This document shows positions 34,140-45,190 of a DNA stretch of 64,000 nucleotides, in pieces (position 1 is the stretch's first letter; each line of letters opens with the position of its first letter). Position numbers and translations under genes: made by a program. The notes under the pieces are model-generated. The model had not been told where the DNA came from and did not search any database. It saw only the letters and a program-made list of their open reading frames with translations. Source of the DNA: Vandiemenella viatica (taxonomy: Eukaryota; Arthropoda; Insecta; Orthoptera; Morabidae); NCBI GenBank assembly GCA_031002005.1, contig CM061918.1, positions 43,684,047 to 43,748,046 of the forward strand, read 5' to 3'.

Positions 34140-34290
34140 CAGTCACTTACACTTGAAGAAATATTGTATTTTCTTTGTTTGTGTGTTGTTTTGTGTTGCT
34201 GCTGCCCTACTCCCTTCAACTTTGGTGAGTGTTGGGTGCATTTAATCTGTCCTTTCCATATAAATATCACCTCGCGGCATTTCTTTCCTT
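34140..34290 (+). repeat. Family-2 Penelope terminal-repeat copy
   Basis: GAAATATTGTATTTTC, then a TTGCTGCTGCCC block and TTCAACTTTGGTGAGTGTTG, in the same order as the arms at 38.57-38.82 kb. It is followed at 34325-34378 by a family-B non-LTR 3' end (GCCACCGGAGCATTAGCTCC). Confidence 0.6.
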
Positions 34291-34379
34291 TCATTGTTAT
34301 CTATATATATATAATTAGATGACTATGGGAATTGCCACCGGAGCATTAGCTCCATTGATATTAAAATTAATAATAATAT

Positions 34380-35082
34380 GTTTCTTGATAGATACACAAT
34401 AGACTTAAGAAGAAAATTTTAATACCTAAAATGTTACAGAAAAATATTCTTCTGTGCCATTTAATAATTGCTGCATTTAGATGATGGGCATAACAGTAGA
34501 TGAAATCAGCATTAATAGAAACTTCTTTTATTTTTATCTGCTTGCCTGATTTCTTGCCCTTAACGGTTGTAATCACCATCAAATGTTTGCGATATTAGTT
34601 TTTGAACATTTCCTTGGAGAATTTTGCATCAGTGTGTTAGAATACTTTTTGATATCCTGTCTGCAGTTTGATTCCAAATCCCAAAAACATTTAATATTTT
34701 TTTTCTTTTCACATGAACCATAAACAATTACCTTATGAGTTTGTTCTGAAGCATCCATTGTGTCACCAGTCAGTATGACTACAAAGGAAGCTTCTTTAAT
34801 GTCTTTCTTTATCTTCTTGCGGTAGAATTTGATTTTGAATGGCCTTAGAAACACCTTTGAATACCATACCAATAGTTCTTCAAATCTGGATCTAATCTAA
34901 ATCCAAAATTGATAAGTACTGTTTATACACCTGGATTTACAGATTCTTATAATTATTATTATTATTAGTCCATGAAAGTGAGATTCGAAGCTTCCACAAA
35001 CGAAAATACAGTTTAATATTTTGGATAAAATTTCACAGTTCTTATTAGCATTGATTTTTTAAGAACGAAGACTTTCCCGGCG
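34380..35082. other. Unassigned sequence
   Basis: Nothing recognised on either strand. Confidence 0.4.
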
Positions 35083-35460
35083 TATGACTGCAATGTAGTC
35101 TTCATGGGTGTACCGCCGGATAGTGTTGTGGAAACCTGCCTTGGCAAATATCTGCAGATAACGTTGTACTACCGTCCAGCTCGGGCTGGAACAAGAACCA
35201 TAGCCACGCCCACTGGCAGCCAGCCACCAGTTGGTTGCAGGCCTGGCTCATAGTAAGCCTTCGCCGAGGTCACGCAGCCGCCAGACGCGGACATGTATAT
35301 AAGGAAGGGCGGCACCCGAACCATCTCAGTATCTGTGGGTCAGCCGACCAGTGCAGATGTCTCTACACCTGAAGAAGACGGCGGAGCCAGCCGTCGAAAT
35401 ATTGTGTTTCCACAACACTATCCGGTGGTACACCCGTGAAGACTGCATTGCAGCATTCAT
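35083..35460 (+). mobile_element. Penelope-like terminal unit with inverted arms
   Basis: 35083-35135 and 35406-35460 are inverted copies with a handful of mismatches (core GGATAGTGTTGTGGAAAC). Between them is a GC-richer stretch with TATATAAGG (35297-35305) and a hammerhead-like motif at 35369-35400. This is the layout of the PLE terminal repeat at 23.4-23.55 kb, but without any coding region, so it looks like a non-autonomous or internally deleted copy. Confidence 0.65.
35369..35400 (+). ncRNA. Hammerhead-like core
   Basis: CTGAAGA, one A, GACGGC, loop GGAGCCA, GCCGTC, GAAAT. The 6-bp stem II is perfect. Same arrangement, different stem sequence, as at 23444-23474 and 57786-57815. One base more than the textbook core separates CUGANGA from the stem. 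Confidence 0.5.
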
Positions 35461-35897
35461 ATTCTCTAATAATCAATAATTCGCTACGTTTTTCTGTAAT
35501 ATTTACACTCCACAAAAGTGAGTTTGCATGATTTTAACTTTTATCTTTCTTTGGTTTGTATTTCTGAAGCATTCTTTTGTCCATTTTGCATCATCACATA
35601 CAAATAAAAGATGTGGAAAGCGAATTGCATTTTTATGTCACATCCTAAGAGCCATGTTTTCTTTTGGTACCATTCAGAATTAAAGCTGTAAATATACTTC
35701 TTATAGTTGCTTACTTCTGGCTGAACTGTTATAATATTTGGGGTTGAACTATCCCTTTTCTTAAATATAACTTTCGCATGAAGAGAAAGCTGTGAAAATT
35801 GAAACTGTTGAACATCAGAATTTATTTCTTTTGAATGTTTGGATGTTATACTAAAATTTTTCTGCAAAATATGAGGGTTGCTATTTATATTTCTGGT

Positions 35898-36990
35898 CTA
35901 ATAATGAAAAAACAAATATTTTTGATCAAAATTGGTTTTATTGTTTCTCAAAATATTTTCCATGATGATCAATACACTTTTGCATGCGTTTGAACCAATT
36001 TTCAAAGCACTTTTACACTCCGATGGAGGTAACTGCAGAACACGCGTTTTGAATGCATCAACTACATCTTCGGGATTTGAAAATTGTTGACCACATAATT
36101 TGTTTTTGATGTGTGGGAATAAAAGGAAGTCATTGGGTGCCAAATCAGGGCTGTATGGCAGGTAACCCATCAACTCGATGTTTTGAATGGTCAAAAATTC
36201 CTTTGTTTGAGCCGATGTGTTACAGCTCACATTGTCGTAATGAAGAATTATTCGCCTCTTCTTTGACTTTTTCCAAATTTCTTCAAAGACTTCTTGTAAA
36301 CAAATGGTCGTGTACCATTCAGAGTTAACTGTCATACGTTGCTCTAATGCCACTGCCACCACGTGACCAGTAATGCTGAAGAAACAGGCAACCATTTGCT
36401 TCGATGTGCTTCTTCCACGAACAACGTTTGTCTGATTTGGCTCATCTTGGAAGACCCGTACAGTCGATTGCTGTTTATTTTTTGGGCTCATAGGCATAGA
36501 TCCATGATTCGTCACCTGTGTAGATGTTATACACAGCCTTTGATGCACCTTGAACGTATTTTTTTAACATTTCCTTGCATCAATCGACACGAGCTTCCTT
36601 TTGAGCGTTTGTCAGATTATGCGGGATCCAATGCGAACAAATATTTTTTACGGCCAAATGATCATGCAATATTTTATTGATGCTTGTCATACTTATGCCC
36701 AACGATTCCTCAATGTCAGGGTATGTCACATGATGATCTTGCTTTTTCAGTTCACACACAGCATCGATGTTTTCTGGTACAAAAACCGATTTTGGACGAC
36801 TCTGACGGAATTCGTCCTGAAGGGAACTTCAGCCACAATTGAATTCATTATACCAGTTTTTTACAGTGCTATATGATGGTGCTTTATTGCTGTATAAAGA
36901 ATTAAATTCATCGATGCACTCTTATCTTGATAATCCACGTCGAAAGTTGTGAAAAATAATCGCACAAAAACGTTCACGCGTTAATTCCAT
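35898..36990 (-). pseudogene. Mariner transposase (A), decayed
   Basis: Starts at the ATG at 36990 (MELTRERFCAIIFHNFRRGL), with N-terminal helix-turn-helix region NSLYSNKAPSYSTVKNWYNEF. A stop lies at about codon 22. The linker HWIPHNLTNAQKEARVDWC leads to YTGDESWIYAYEP (first Asp). A change of frame near 36500 leads to the 216-codon open part with LHYDNVSCNTSAQT (second Asp) and SPDLAPNDFLLF (third Asp), 34 residues apart as in true mariners. Multiple lesions; inactive. Confidence 0.88.
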
Positions 36991-37147
36991 TTTTCGCCCG
37001 AGATGAATTTTTAAAGTTTCTGTAAACAACAAATCATTCTCAAATGAAACATTGTTATGAATAATGCTATGTTCAACAATGACAGTGTTTCCAAATGAAA
37101 CGTCAGATAGCGTCTGGCAACACTTATTGTTGCCAAGGCCAGAAATA

Positions 37148-38433
37148 CGAGGGTTGGAACTTTAATAGTGGCAACACTGCTGTGGAGACACTATGCAATG
37201 GAATCTACTATTGTCGCTGATAGCACACGTTGTTGACATAAATACCTTACCTCTGAGCAAATTGACTCACCCATCCCACGTCCCCGGCGTGTGCACAATC
37301 GAGGGAAACGCAGTCTAACGTAACGGTGTCACTATGTTTTCGAAACAGGAACAATGGAGTTGAATCAAGATTGAATGTGCCAGAGGTCATACAGCATGGC
37401 AGTGTCATCAAGGTATTCAAGAGGCATGTGGGAAATCGGCATTGCCGTACAGAACAGTGGCACGTTGGGTAAAAGCTTTCAACGAAGGTCGGCAAACTGT
37501 GGCTGATATGCATTGGGCAGGTCATCCTAGCATGTCTGAAGAAGTAGTGCATACTGTCGCCATGTTAGTGGACAGTGATCGACGCCAGAAGATTCATGAG
37601 CTCGCCTACGAAACCGGATTAACTCATACAACTGTGCTTCGCATCCTGAAGGAACGCCTGGGCATGCGAAAAATTACATCACGATGGGTTCCGAATGAAA
37701 TGACGGAAATGCAGAAATGGATGCATTACGACGCTGATCAGATGCACATGGAGCGCTATGAGTGTGAAGGAGAGGCTTTCTTACGTCGTATTGTTACACT
37801 GGATGACATATGGGCCACATCGTACAAGCCAAAACTGAAAGGCCAATCCAACAAATGGCGTCATTATGGGTCGCTGCGAAAGTCGAAAGTGCGTCAGTGG
37901 TGAAAGTTATGGTGATTCTCGTGTACGACTGTGATGCTGTTATCCTAATGCATTACATCCTCCACGGCAGACCGTCAGTGCACAGTATTACTGTTCGTTT
38001 TTGGAGCATCACCTGCGACCAGCTTTGCAAAAGAAGTGACAACACATTCTGTGCAACCCATCCATCATTTTGCATGACAATGCGCAGGCGCATACAGCGC
38101 AAGCTGTGGCTGCTCTGTTCGGTGGACTGGGAAGTACTGTACCATCCACCATACTCCCTGGACTTAAGACCTCGTGACTTTGATTTGATTCTGAAGATGA
38201 AGGAACCACTTCGTGGCATTCGCTTCAGAACTGTTCCAGAGATTCGACAGGCAGTAGACCGCTCCAACAACAGAACAGGCTCTGCTAACGGTATACTACA
38301 CCTTCCACATTGCTGGCAACAGGTTCTACACAACGCTGGCGACAACTTTGAAGAACAGTAATAGGTGCAAACATGTAACACTTTTGTATCGGTTGTGAAT
38401 AAATGGTTGCCACTATTTAAGTTCCAACCCTCG
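37148..38433 (+). mobile_element. Mariner B, 1286 bp
   Basis: 30-bp terminal inverted repeats differ at one position (CGAGGGTTGGAACTTTAATA at the left) and are flanked by TA on both sides (37146-37147, 38434-38435). Size is normal for a complete mariner. Confidence 0.9.
37334..38361 (+). pseudogene. Mariner transposase (B), lightly decayed
   Basis: Begins MFSKQEQWS at 37334, with a TGA at codon 10, then open to 37903: helix-turn-helix ALPYRTVARWVKAFNEGRQT, a second one around TGLTHTTVLRILKERLGM, RWVPNEMTEMQ, and IVTLDDIWA with the first Asp. Frame changes between about 37800 and 38140 disrupt the middle; the second catalytic block (HDNAQAHTAQ, about 38073-38102) and the third (SLDLRPRDFDLI) lie in different frames. 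Inactive but less decayed than mariner A, as expected if it inserted later. Confidence 0.88.
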
Positions 38434-38572
38434 TATAAAGGGAACAATTAACAAAATAGCTAGCATTGTGGTAATCATCCTAATCTAATGAATAAATATA
38501 TTAAATAGATGTGAGTGGATATAGATTTATTCCATTTCATTTCTGCACCAAAATAAAGCTAATTTTTTTTAT

Positions 38573-38818
38573 GGAAAGGAAAAGTAAATTATACCCAACA
38601 CTCACCAAAGTTGAAGGGAGGAGGGCAGCAACAACACAAAATAATATACAAACACACAAAAACACAATGTTTCGGGGTTTACCTTTTATCAAGTAGACAG
38701 AAATATTGTGTTTTTATATTATTTCATTTTGCTGCTGCCCTCCTCCCTTCAACTTTGGCGAGGGCTGGGTATAATTTATCTTTCCTTTCCACTTAAATAA
38801 CACGACGAGGCAGGTTTT
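38573..38818 (+). repeat. Penelope-type terminal inverted pair (hairpin)
   Basis: 38573-38660 and 38697-38818 are inverted copies (TACCCAACACTCACCAAAGT with CAACTTTGGCGAGGGCTGGG). The arms meet around GTTTC ... GAAATATTGTG, the junction motif seen in the other PLE ends. No coding interior. Confidence 0.7.
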
Positions 38819-39178
38819 TCACTCCATTGTTACTAAAATAAAGCTGAACCTATTTGGTTCATCTGTTTCAAGTTAAAATTAGATAAATATATCTATGAGA
38901 CTCATTAAGAGTTAGAGGTTAACCAACTATCAAGTATACCTTCTCAAAAGCATGGTTTTTCAGATTGCTTCAATGCAACACAAAAGATATCAATATGGAA
39001 TCAAAAATTAAAATTTTATATTGCAGTGTGACCACAAACAATGCCTATATGAGAGCTGAATCTCCAACTACCACTACCACTGACTTAAATTTGTGACAAA
39101 TAAAACATTTACCTAATTAAGAGAATATAGTATTATCATTATGTGTGTAGTGTAATGCAATATTAGAAAAAATATACT

Positions 39179-39356
39179 ATATATGAAATGTTCTCGGGTG
39201 ACTAGCCGAGTTAAAGAAATTTCAGCAATCACATTCGCTGTCCCCATCTTCTGGTGAAGTGTAAGAAGATGGCGACAGCGAATGTGATCACCAAAATATT
39301 GTGTAATTATGACACCTCTTTAACTCGGCTAGTCACCCGAGAACATTTCATATATT
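39179..39356 (+). repeat. Near-perfect long palindrome, Penelope-end type
   Basis: Outer arms of about 37 bp (39181-39217; 39318-39354) and inner arms of about 26 bp (39226-39252; 39264-39289; one mismatch) fold into one hairpin. The right inner arm runs GAAGATGGCGAC...GATCACC then AAAATATTGTG, a decayed version of the hammerhead-like end motif. Confidence 0.8.
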
Positions 39357-40195
39357 CTCAACGCCGAGAGAAACTGCATTCTTATGAAAAAATATACTAT
39401 CTGACATGATTTTGAAATGATAAATTACAAAATAACATGTAATATTCTATAGGTTCGAGACACCTTCACTCGCACTGTACAAAATTACAGTGAGAAAACC
39501 ACAGTGCTACACTGGTTATTATTTCTCTTACTTCAGAATTTTTTCTTATCATAATGCAGATATATAATGAATCCTTGAACTTAATGTCAGTGATTACCCC
39601 CATTCACGGATAATAATAAAAATAATGAAAAAAGATTGTTGTATAGAAAAGTATTTATCACAGTGGCAGTGAAATGGCATTTTGTTCTCATGTGTATGTG
39701 CACATTTCAGAGTTTGAAATGTGTGTATGCACAAAACAGCAAAATTTCAGAAACATGAATTAGATACTACAGTTCCATATAAAGAATTTTTGTACTTTTG
39801 TGATGAGACTATGTGGGTATAGGGTTTTATTCATGGGAAAGTCAGTTAAAACTGATACGCAGAAGTAAAATCTTTCAGTTTGAGACATTTGTAGTCATTT
39901 TGAATAGTTTTGAAGGTTGAAAGAAGTAATTAAAATTTTTCCAGCCCGCGAGATTCATCACACTTTTACAAAACATATTTATTTTATAATGGCCAAAGAA
40001 ATCAATTTATTAAAAAAAAAACATTATTTGTGCATCCATATATTCAAAAATGATCTGTTGAAATTATAAGTATCATAGCTATTATGCTATCTATGTTTAC
40101 ATGTAAGAATAATAGGAAACACAATAACTCATTATGTTTCAATTTTTCGCTCCAAAAAAGTGTCTGTAGTGGGTCTAACTCTAATATGGGGATAT
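39357..40195. other. Unassigned sequence
   Basis: No recognised gene. A family-B non-LTR 3' end follows at 40205-40265 (TTGCCCCCGGAGCCTGTGCT). Confidence 0.4.
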
Positions 40196-40341
40196 ATGAT
40201 TTTATATGCAGCCTGCGGAGTTATATTGCCCCCGGAGCCTGTGCTCCATTGCAATTAAATTAAATGATGGATTTCCAAAGTAGACCTGGTTTAAGGAATG
40301 TACCATTTTTCTGAAAGATTCGTAAAACTGTGACACATGTA

Positions 40342-40433
40342 CAGGGCTGGCGCTAGGAATTTCGGGCCTGGGGTAAAATGGGCGACCTTTTTTTTTGACC
40401 TGCTTACCCTCCCCCCCCCTAACACCAGCCCTG
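40342..40433. mobile_element. hAT-type MITE, 92 bp
   Basis: CAGGGCTGG at the left and CCAGCCCTG at the right, flanked by an exact 8-bp duplication CACATGTA (40334-40341 and 40434-40441). Termini and duplication length are those of hAT elements. Confidence 0.88.
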
Positions 40434-40441
40434 CACATGTA

Positions 40442-41420
40442 GCATACTGCCCTATAAATAGCCTCAGTTCTTGATTGTTGCTGTTAGTACTTTACCTCAA
40501 TTTGTCATAGGAGCCAGTCCACATTGTGTTGCTTCCTATTTCGAGTTAAAATTAATTGAAAAATGTCTTAATTCTATCAAAAGTATTTTAGACGTGTAGA
40601 GCAGATTTTTTTTATTTTTAAAAAAGCATTTTTGTGAGCAGTTCAACCATTTTGTATTATGTTTCTGTGAGTTTGAAGATTTAAAATATTTTACTGATTT
40701 TTGAGTGGCTGTTCCAAAGAATTGCCGGGTGAACTGTGTAGTGTATTTCTAGAATCTTCTGGAAAAGGAAGTCCTTTATAAGTATCTAACGATCAAACTG
40801 AATCATTGAAACTCCAGCAACGCTTTTGGTACCTTACATATAGTGGTGAAATTTAATGACGTGAACTTTTAACAATTCGTTTTGTTATTTCTCCATGTTG
40901 AACTCTTCTATTGAACTTAATCGTTCCTTTCAGTGTGAAGGTAGCAGCCATGTTTTTAATCACAGGAGAACTTATCAAAAGCGATGAAGTGCATGAAACA
41001 ACGGTATAGCATAATATTGAACTTTAAATTAACAACTAACCGCAAACTGAGGTTTGAGCACCACCAGGGTGAGCTACATGTCTCACAACACTTTTTGTTA
41101 TTATTATTCATGATTGAGGGATGACCATTGGAACTAAGTTTACCGTAATTATTAATTACATATCTCCATTACATTAAGAGAAATTGGGAAAAGTTCTTTG
41201 TATTACTAGTATTGATAATGTCGAGTGGAAGTATTGTGGGTGCTGCAGTTGCATAGCATTTACCTGTTTATGATGTACACTTTGGCATTACATGGCTTTC
41301 CTGTGCCACTTTCTATGAAAATCATCCCTCTTTGTCATTTCATATTTATATATTTCCAAATTTAATGTTATCAGCAGAAAAAGGAAAGATAAAGAAGACA
41401 AAAATTACAAACATAAAAAA
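40442..41420. other. Unassigned sequence
   Basis: Nothing recognised on either strand. Confidence 0.4.
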
Positions 41421-43090
41421 AGATAGGATAGGGAAAATAAACAGATACCCGTCACTTACCACAGATGAAGGCAGGAGGGGGAGACGAACACGTAAAAACA
41501 CAAAAACAAACAAATAATATTTCGACATAAGTCTTTGTCATGTGGGAGGCGAGACATAGGGCAGGGGGAAAGATGTGGTCATATCCCAACCCGCCACATG
41601 AATGAATCACAGGCGGAAAACCCATGGTGGCGGTAGAATTGCCAGGGGGGGGGGGGATAGGCTTGACTCCATCAATTTCACATGGTCATATTCCCACACC
41701 TGTATCACCTTCCTTGACGTAGATATCACCCTACGACCGGGGACCCTCCATACCTCAGTACACATCAAACCGACCAATCTACAACAATACCTACGCTTTT
41801 ACAGTTGTCACCCCTTTCACATCAAATGTTCCCTCCCCTACAGCCTTGCAATCCGTGGCAGACGCATCTGTTCTGATCATGAATCAATCTCCAGTTACTC
41901 CCAAAAACTATCCCTAGCCCTTGTTTCCCGCCGATACCCCCATGATCTCGTGGAAAAACAAATTTCCCCGTGCCATCACCCATAACCCTCATTCTGCACC
42001 TCCAAAAACTGACCATGGACCAACATTTGTCACCCAGTTCTTTCCTGGCCTGGAATCTGTCAACCAGATACTCCGTCGTGGGCATGATTTCTTACGTTCC
42101 TTCCCTGAAATGCGTCTCCTCCTTCCCAAAATCCTACCCACTGCTCCCCGCACTTGCTTCAGCAGACCGCCCAATCTGTACAACATCTTGGTCCACAAGT
42201 ATTTACCTGCCGACTCCCCTAGACCTCCACAGGGATCTTTCCCATGTTACAGACCCCGCTGTAAAACTTGCAGCATGCACCCTGCCACCACTACTTACTC
42301 TAATCCTGTCACAGGCGAATCTTTTCCTATAATTGGACATGCCACATGTGCTACCACTCACCTTATTTAACAACTCACCTGCATCCACTGCACTGCCTCT
42401 TACATTGGTCTCACCACTCAACAACTCTCCTACGGAATGGATGGCCACAGGCAAACAGTTTATACTTCCAACCCAGACCATCCCGTGGCAATTCATGCGA
42501 ACTTCCATAATTCAAACCTCAACACTTGTTTCACAGTTAGAGCTATTAGAGTTTTTCCTAATACCACCACCCCTTCAGAACTCCGCAGATGGGAACTAGC
42601 CTACCAACATATCCTTGACACCAGACACACCCCTGGCCTAAACCTACGTTAAACCTGTCACTTGCTATCTCTCGTTTCATTTTACAGTCAGTTACTTATA
42701 TATCTACATTTAATCAATTCATTTTTTATATATTTAAATTCTTCTATCTCCATTTATTTTAATCTATAACCAATCTAAATAAAATTATTACTTTCTGAAT
42801 TATGCTACACAAAGAGCATTATTCATTGATTTGTTTTACTTTTATCGCTGATCAAGCCTATCCCCCCCCCCCCTCCCGGCAGTTCTAACACGCGTTTTCC
42901 ACCTGTGCTTCATTCATGTGGCGGGTTGGGATATGACCACATCTTTCCCCTGCCATATGTCTCGCCTCCCACATGACTAAGACTTATGTCGAAATATTAT
43001 TTGTTTGTTTTTGTGTTTTTACGTGTCTCGCCCTCCTGCCTTCATCTGTGGTAAGTGACGGGTATCTCTTTATTTTCTCTATCCTATCTT
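41421..43090 (+). mobile_element. Penelope-like element, family 2 copy a, with inverted terminal repeats
   Basis: Arms of about 240 bp (41421-41666 and 42852-43090) are inverted copies and bracket a 1.2-kb coding remnant. Each arm contains CATGACWAAGACTTATGTCG then AAATATT, which resembles the hammerhead-like junction of other PLE ends in degraded form, and a poly-C/G run at the inner edge. The 5' portion of the reverse transcriptase is missing. Confidence 0.8.
41640..42652 (+). pseudogene. Penelope-like RT C-terminus, Cys-rich linker and GIY-YIG endonuclease
   Basis: 41640-41985 encodes the end of the RT: CITFLDVDITL, HIKPTNLQQYLRFYSCHPFH, RGRRICSD, RRYPHDLVEKQI. After one frame change near 41975 it continues: RPPNLYNILVHKYLP, a zinc-ligand-like cluster CYRPRCKTCSMH ... 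GHATCATTH (about 42240-42360), and one TAA at 42368-42370. Then CIHCTASYIGLTTQQLSYRMDGHR has the YIG of the endonuclease, and the protein ends at 42652. With only one frame change and one stop this is the best-preserved family-2 copy. The Cys-rich linker is known from several PLE lineages; family 1 in this window shows a shorter CSC. Confidence 0.85.
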
Positions 43091-43690
43091 ATTTTCAGTG
43101 CCTCACGGCAGTTTCTTTGTTTCCATAATCCAAACATAAAAAAAAGTATTATTTCAGACTTAAAATAGAAATGTGTAGCTGATCTTGTACTTAGCCTCAT
43201 GAGTGTTAACTCAAAATATTGTGTTTTTTTGTTATTTTTTCTGTCACTTCTTTTGTTAATGATGGAACTACTTTTTCTTTCCTTTCCTATTTAATATTCC
43301 TGGTGTGATTTCAGGAAGTAGTGTCATACCTCTCACAATTCTTATTCAGATGCCCTTTTTGAATGAGTTCAATATCCCCAAAAAATTGCAGCCTATCTTA
43401 ATAAGTTATGTATGTATAGGGGCAGTGCTAGAATTCTTTGGTCCCAGGTAAGTGTCCATAACCTCCCCTCCCCTCTCTCCTTCCTACACCCCTTCTCCCC
43501 CTGAAAATATTTTTATTTTAAACTGGTTTTTTGATAAAGTCAGAAAATTTTAATTGAAAAAAAATCAAATCATAGGTACAGATTTTATAACTTGCACTCA
43601 ATTTTTATTTAGCTAGGCATCCTGGCCTCTTCCAACTATCTTAAAATTTATTCCTTCCTTGACCTGCTGTGTCCCTTACAAGGCCTCTCT
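43091..43690. other. Spacer between Penelope copies
   Basis: A fragment CAAAATATTGTGTTTTT at 43216-43235 again recalls PLE ends. Otherwise unassigned. Confidence 0.4.
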
Positions 43691-43699
43691 TTTGGAATC

Positions 43700-45190
43700 C
43701 TTATCCCTTCTCACCCCTCAAAATCCTCACACATGTGCCTGATACCTTCTTCCCAAGATCCACAATGCTGGCAATGCAGGATGACCTATAGTTGTGGCAC
43801 ATGGTTCTTCCATGAGTTGGATTTCAGCTGTGGTGGATCAATACCTCCAACCTTTTGTGCAGAACCTTCTTTCCTACATCAAAGGCATCCGGTTATTTTT
43901 GGGTACCCCCTCCTATGATCTGAGCCAGGGTGGTGAGAAGGAATGTGCTAGGGGTGTGGTGGGTGCTGATCTGGGAAGACCACAGCAATTAGGAATTTTG
44001 GTGTAGAAGTATATAACATCAATTGTAATAATGATGGAGTTGGTGGGAAAAGAAGTAGGCACTGTAGCAAGACATAAGAACAAGTGTTGCATATCCTTGA
44101 TGTGGGAGGGGAGCTGACAGACTATGATTGCTGGATATTAATCCATCATCTACCATCAAAACTGTGACACTACCATTTATACACTTTTGACTCCTTCTTA
44201 TGTAAATTTCTTTCTTAACTGTTTGGAACAGTGATTTTTAGATCAAGTCCATCAGGTTCTTAGCTGATATTTTTATGATCTAAACACATGGAATAACAAC
44301 CTTCTTAGTCTCCTGAACAACCTCAATTCCTATAAAACCCTATATTCTACATGGTCCTGCTTACACATTCGAGCCACTTTTCACAATGTGCATGTATTAT
44401 TCACTCCACATCTAACTTACTAATCTACAACAGTATCTTCATTTTACAGTCACCACCTGAATCACGTCTCCCTTCCAGCATTCGTATTCATGGCACTCGA
44501 ATATTCTCTGATTAGCAGTCCCTCACATAATATTCCAACAACTTCTACAAACACCTGATATCCCACAATTATCCACCAGATTTAGTTTACAAACAATTAT
44601 ATTGGGCCACTCTGCAGCCAACAAAATCCATCAGTCTTCCCAAACCTTCAAAAACAAATCATAGTCCTGGTTACACAATACTTCCCAAGCATCAGATCCT
44701 TTAATAAAATCCTGCGATGAAGGTATTATTTTGCCATTGTATTAGGTCTCTCTTCCCCAAAATTCTCCCTGCCATTACTAGAACAAGCTTCAGCCAGCCT
44801 CTCAACTTTAGTCAACTTCTAGTTCACAAACACTGCTATCTTTGTCTTATCAGATAGTCCATGGCTCCTTTTCATGTTACGGACCACATTGCAAAGATGT
44901 GCCACATACCCCATGCTTCCATGACCTTAAACAATCTTGTCACTTCAAAAATGACATGTAATATACCAGTTATTCAGTAACTACTGCCTGTCTTTCTAAA
45001 TACGTTAGACCAACTATCTATAAGAATGAACTGCCACAGGCAATAGGGATAAATTCTGTGTCCAGAGCCCCCAGTAGCTGTCCATGCCACCTTCCATGGC
45101 ACCAATAATTAACATTCTGGCATCTGTGTTCATGCTTTAACTTTTCTTTGTCTCTCCTCTCCTTTTCTAATTCTGCTCTCACCTAACTTA
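43700..45190 (+). pseudogene. Penelope-like element, family 2 copy b, heavily decayed
   Basis: A frame reads SWISAVVDQYLQPFVQNLLS then YIKGIRLFLGTPS (about 43800-43920), the upstream RT region missing from copy a. From 44290 to 45110 the DNA follows copy a: TAACTTACTAATCTACAACA, the RxRICS-like block, the Cys-rich linker as CKDVPHTPCFH, and PQAIGINSV in place of the endonuclease end. There are many stops. Same strand as copies a and c. Confidence 0.7.

Larger units (their letters stand above)
35872..38450 (-). mobile_element. Mariner A, decayed, with mariner B inserted in its right end
   Basis: The left end TGAGGGTTGCTATTTATATT (35872 on, preceded by TA) has an inner part, TTTATATTTCTGG. Its inverse CCAGAAATATAAA is recovered at the right end only when mariner B (37148-38433) and one TA copy are removed. 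The outer right terminus beyond 38440 is diverged, so the right boundary is approximate. Confidence 0.65.

Noticed and set aside
37953..38447. 164-codon minus-strand frame
   Set aside because: Antisense shadow of mariner B transposase.
41989..42508. Minus-strand frames over the family-2 Penelope coding part
   Set aside because: Shadows of the RT/GIY-YIG frame on the plus strand.
43427..43510. Possible further hAT MITE (GGGGCAGTGCTAGAATTC)
   Set aside because: No matching right terminus or 8-bp duplication found.
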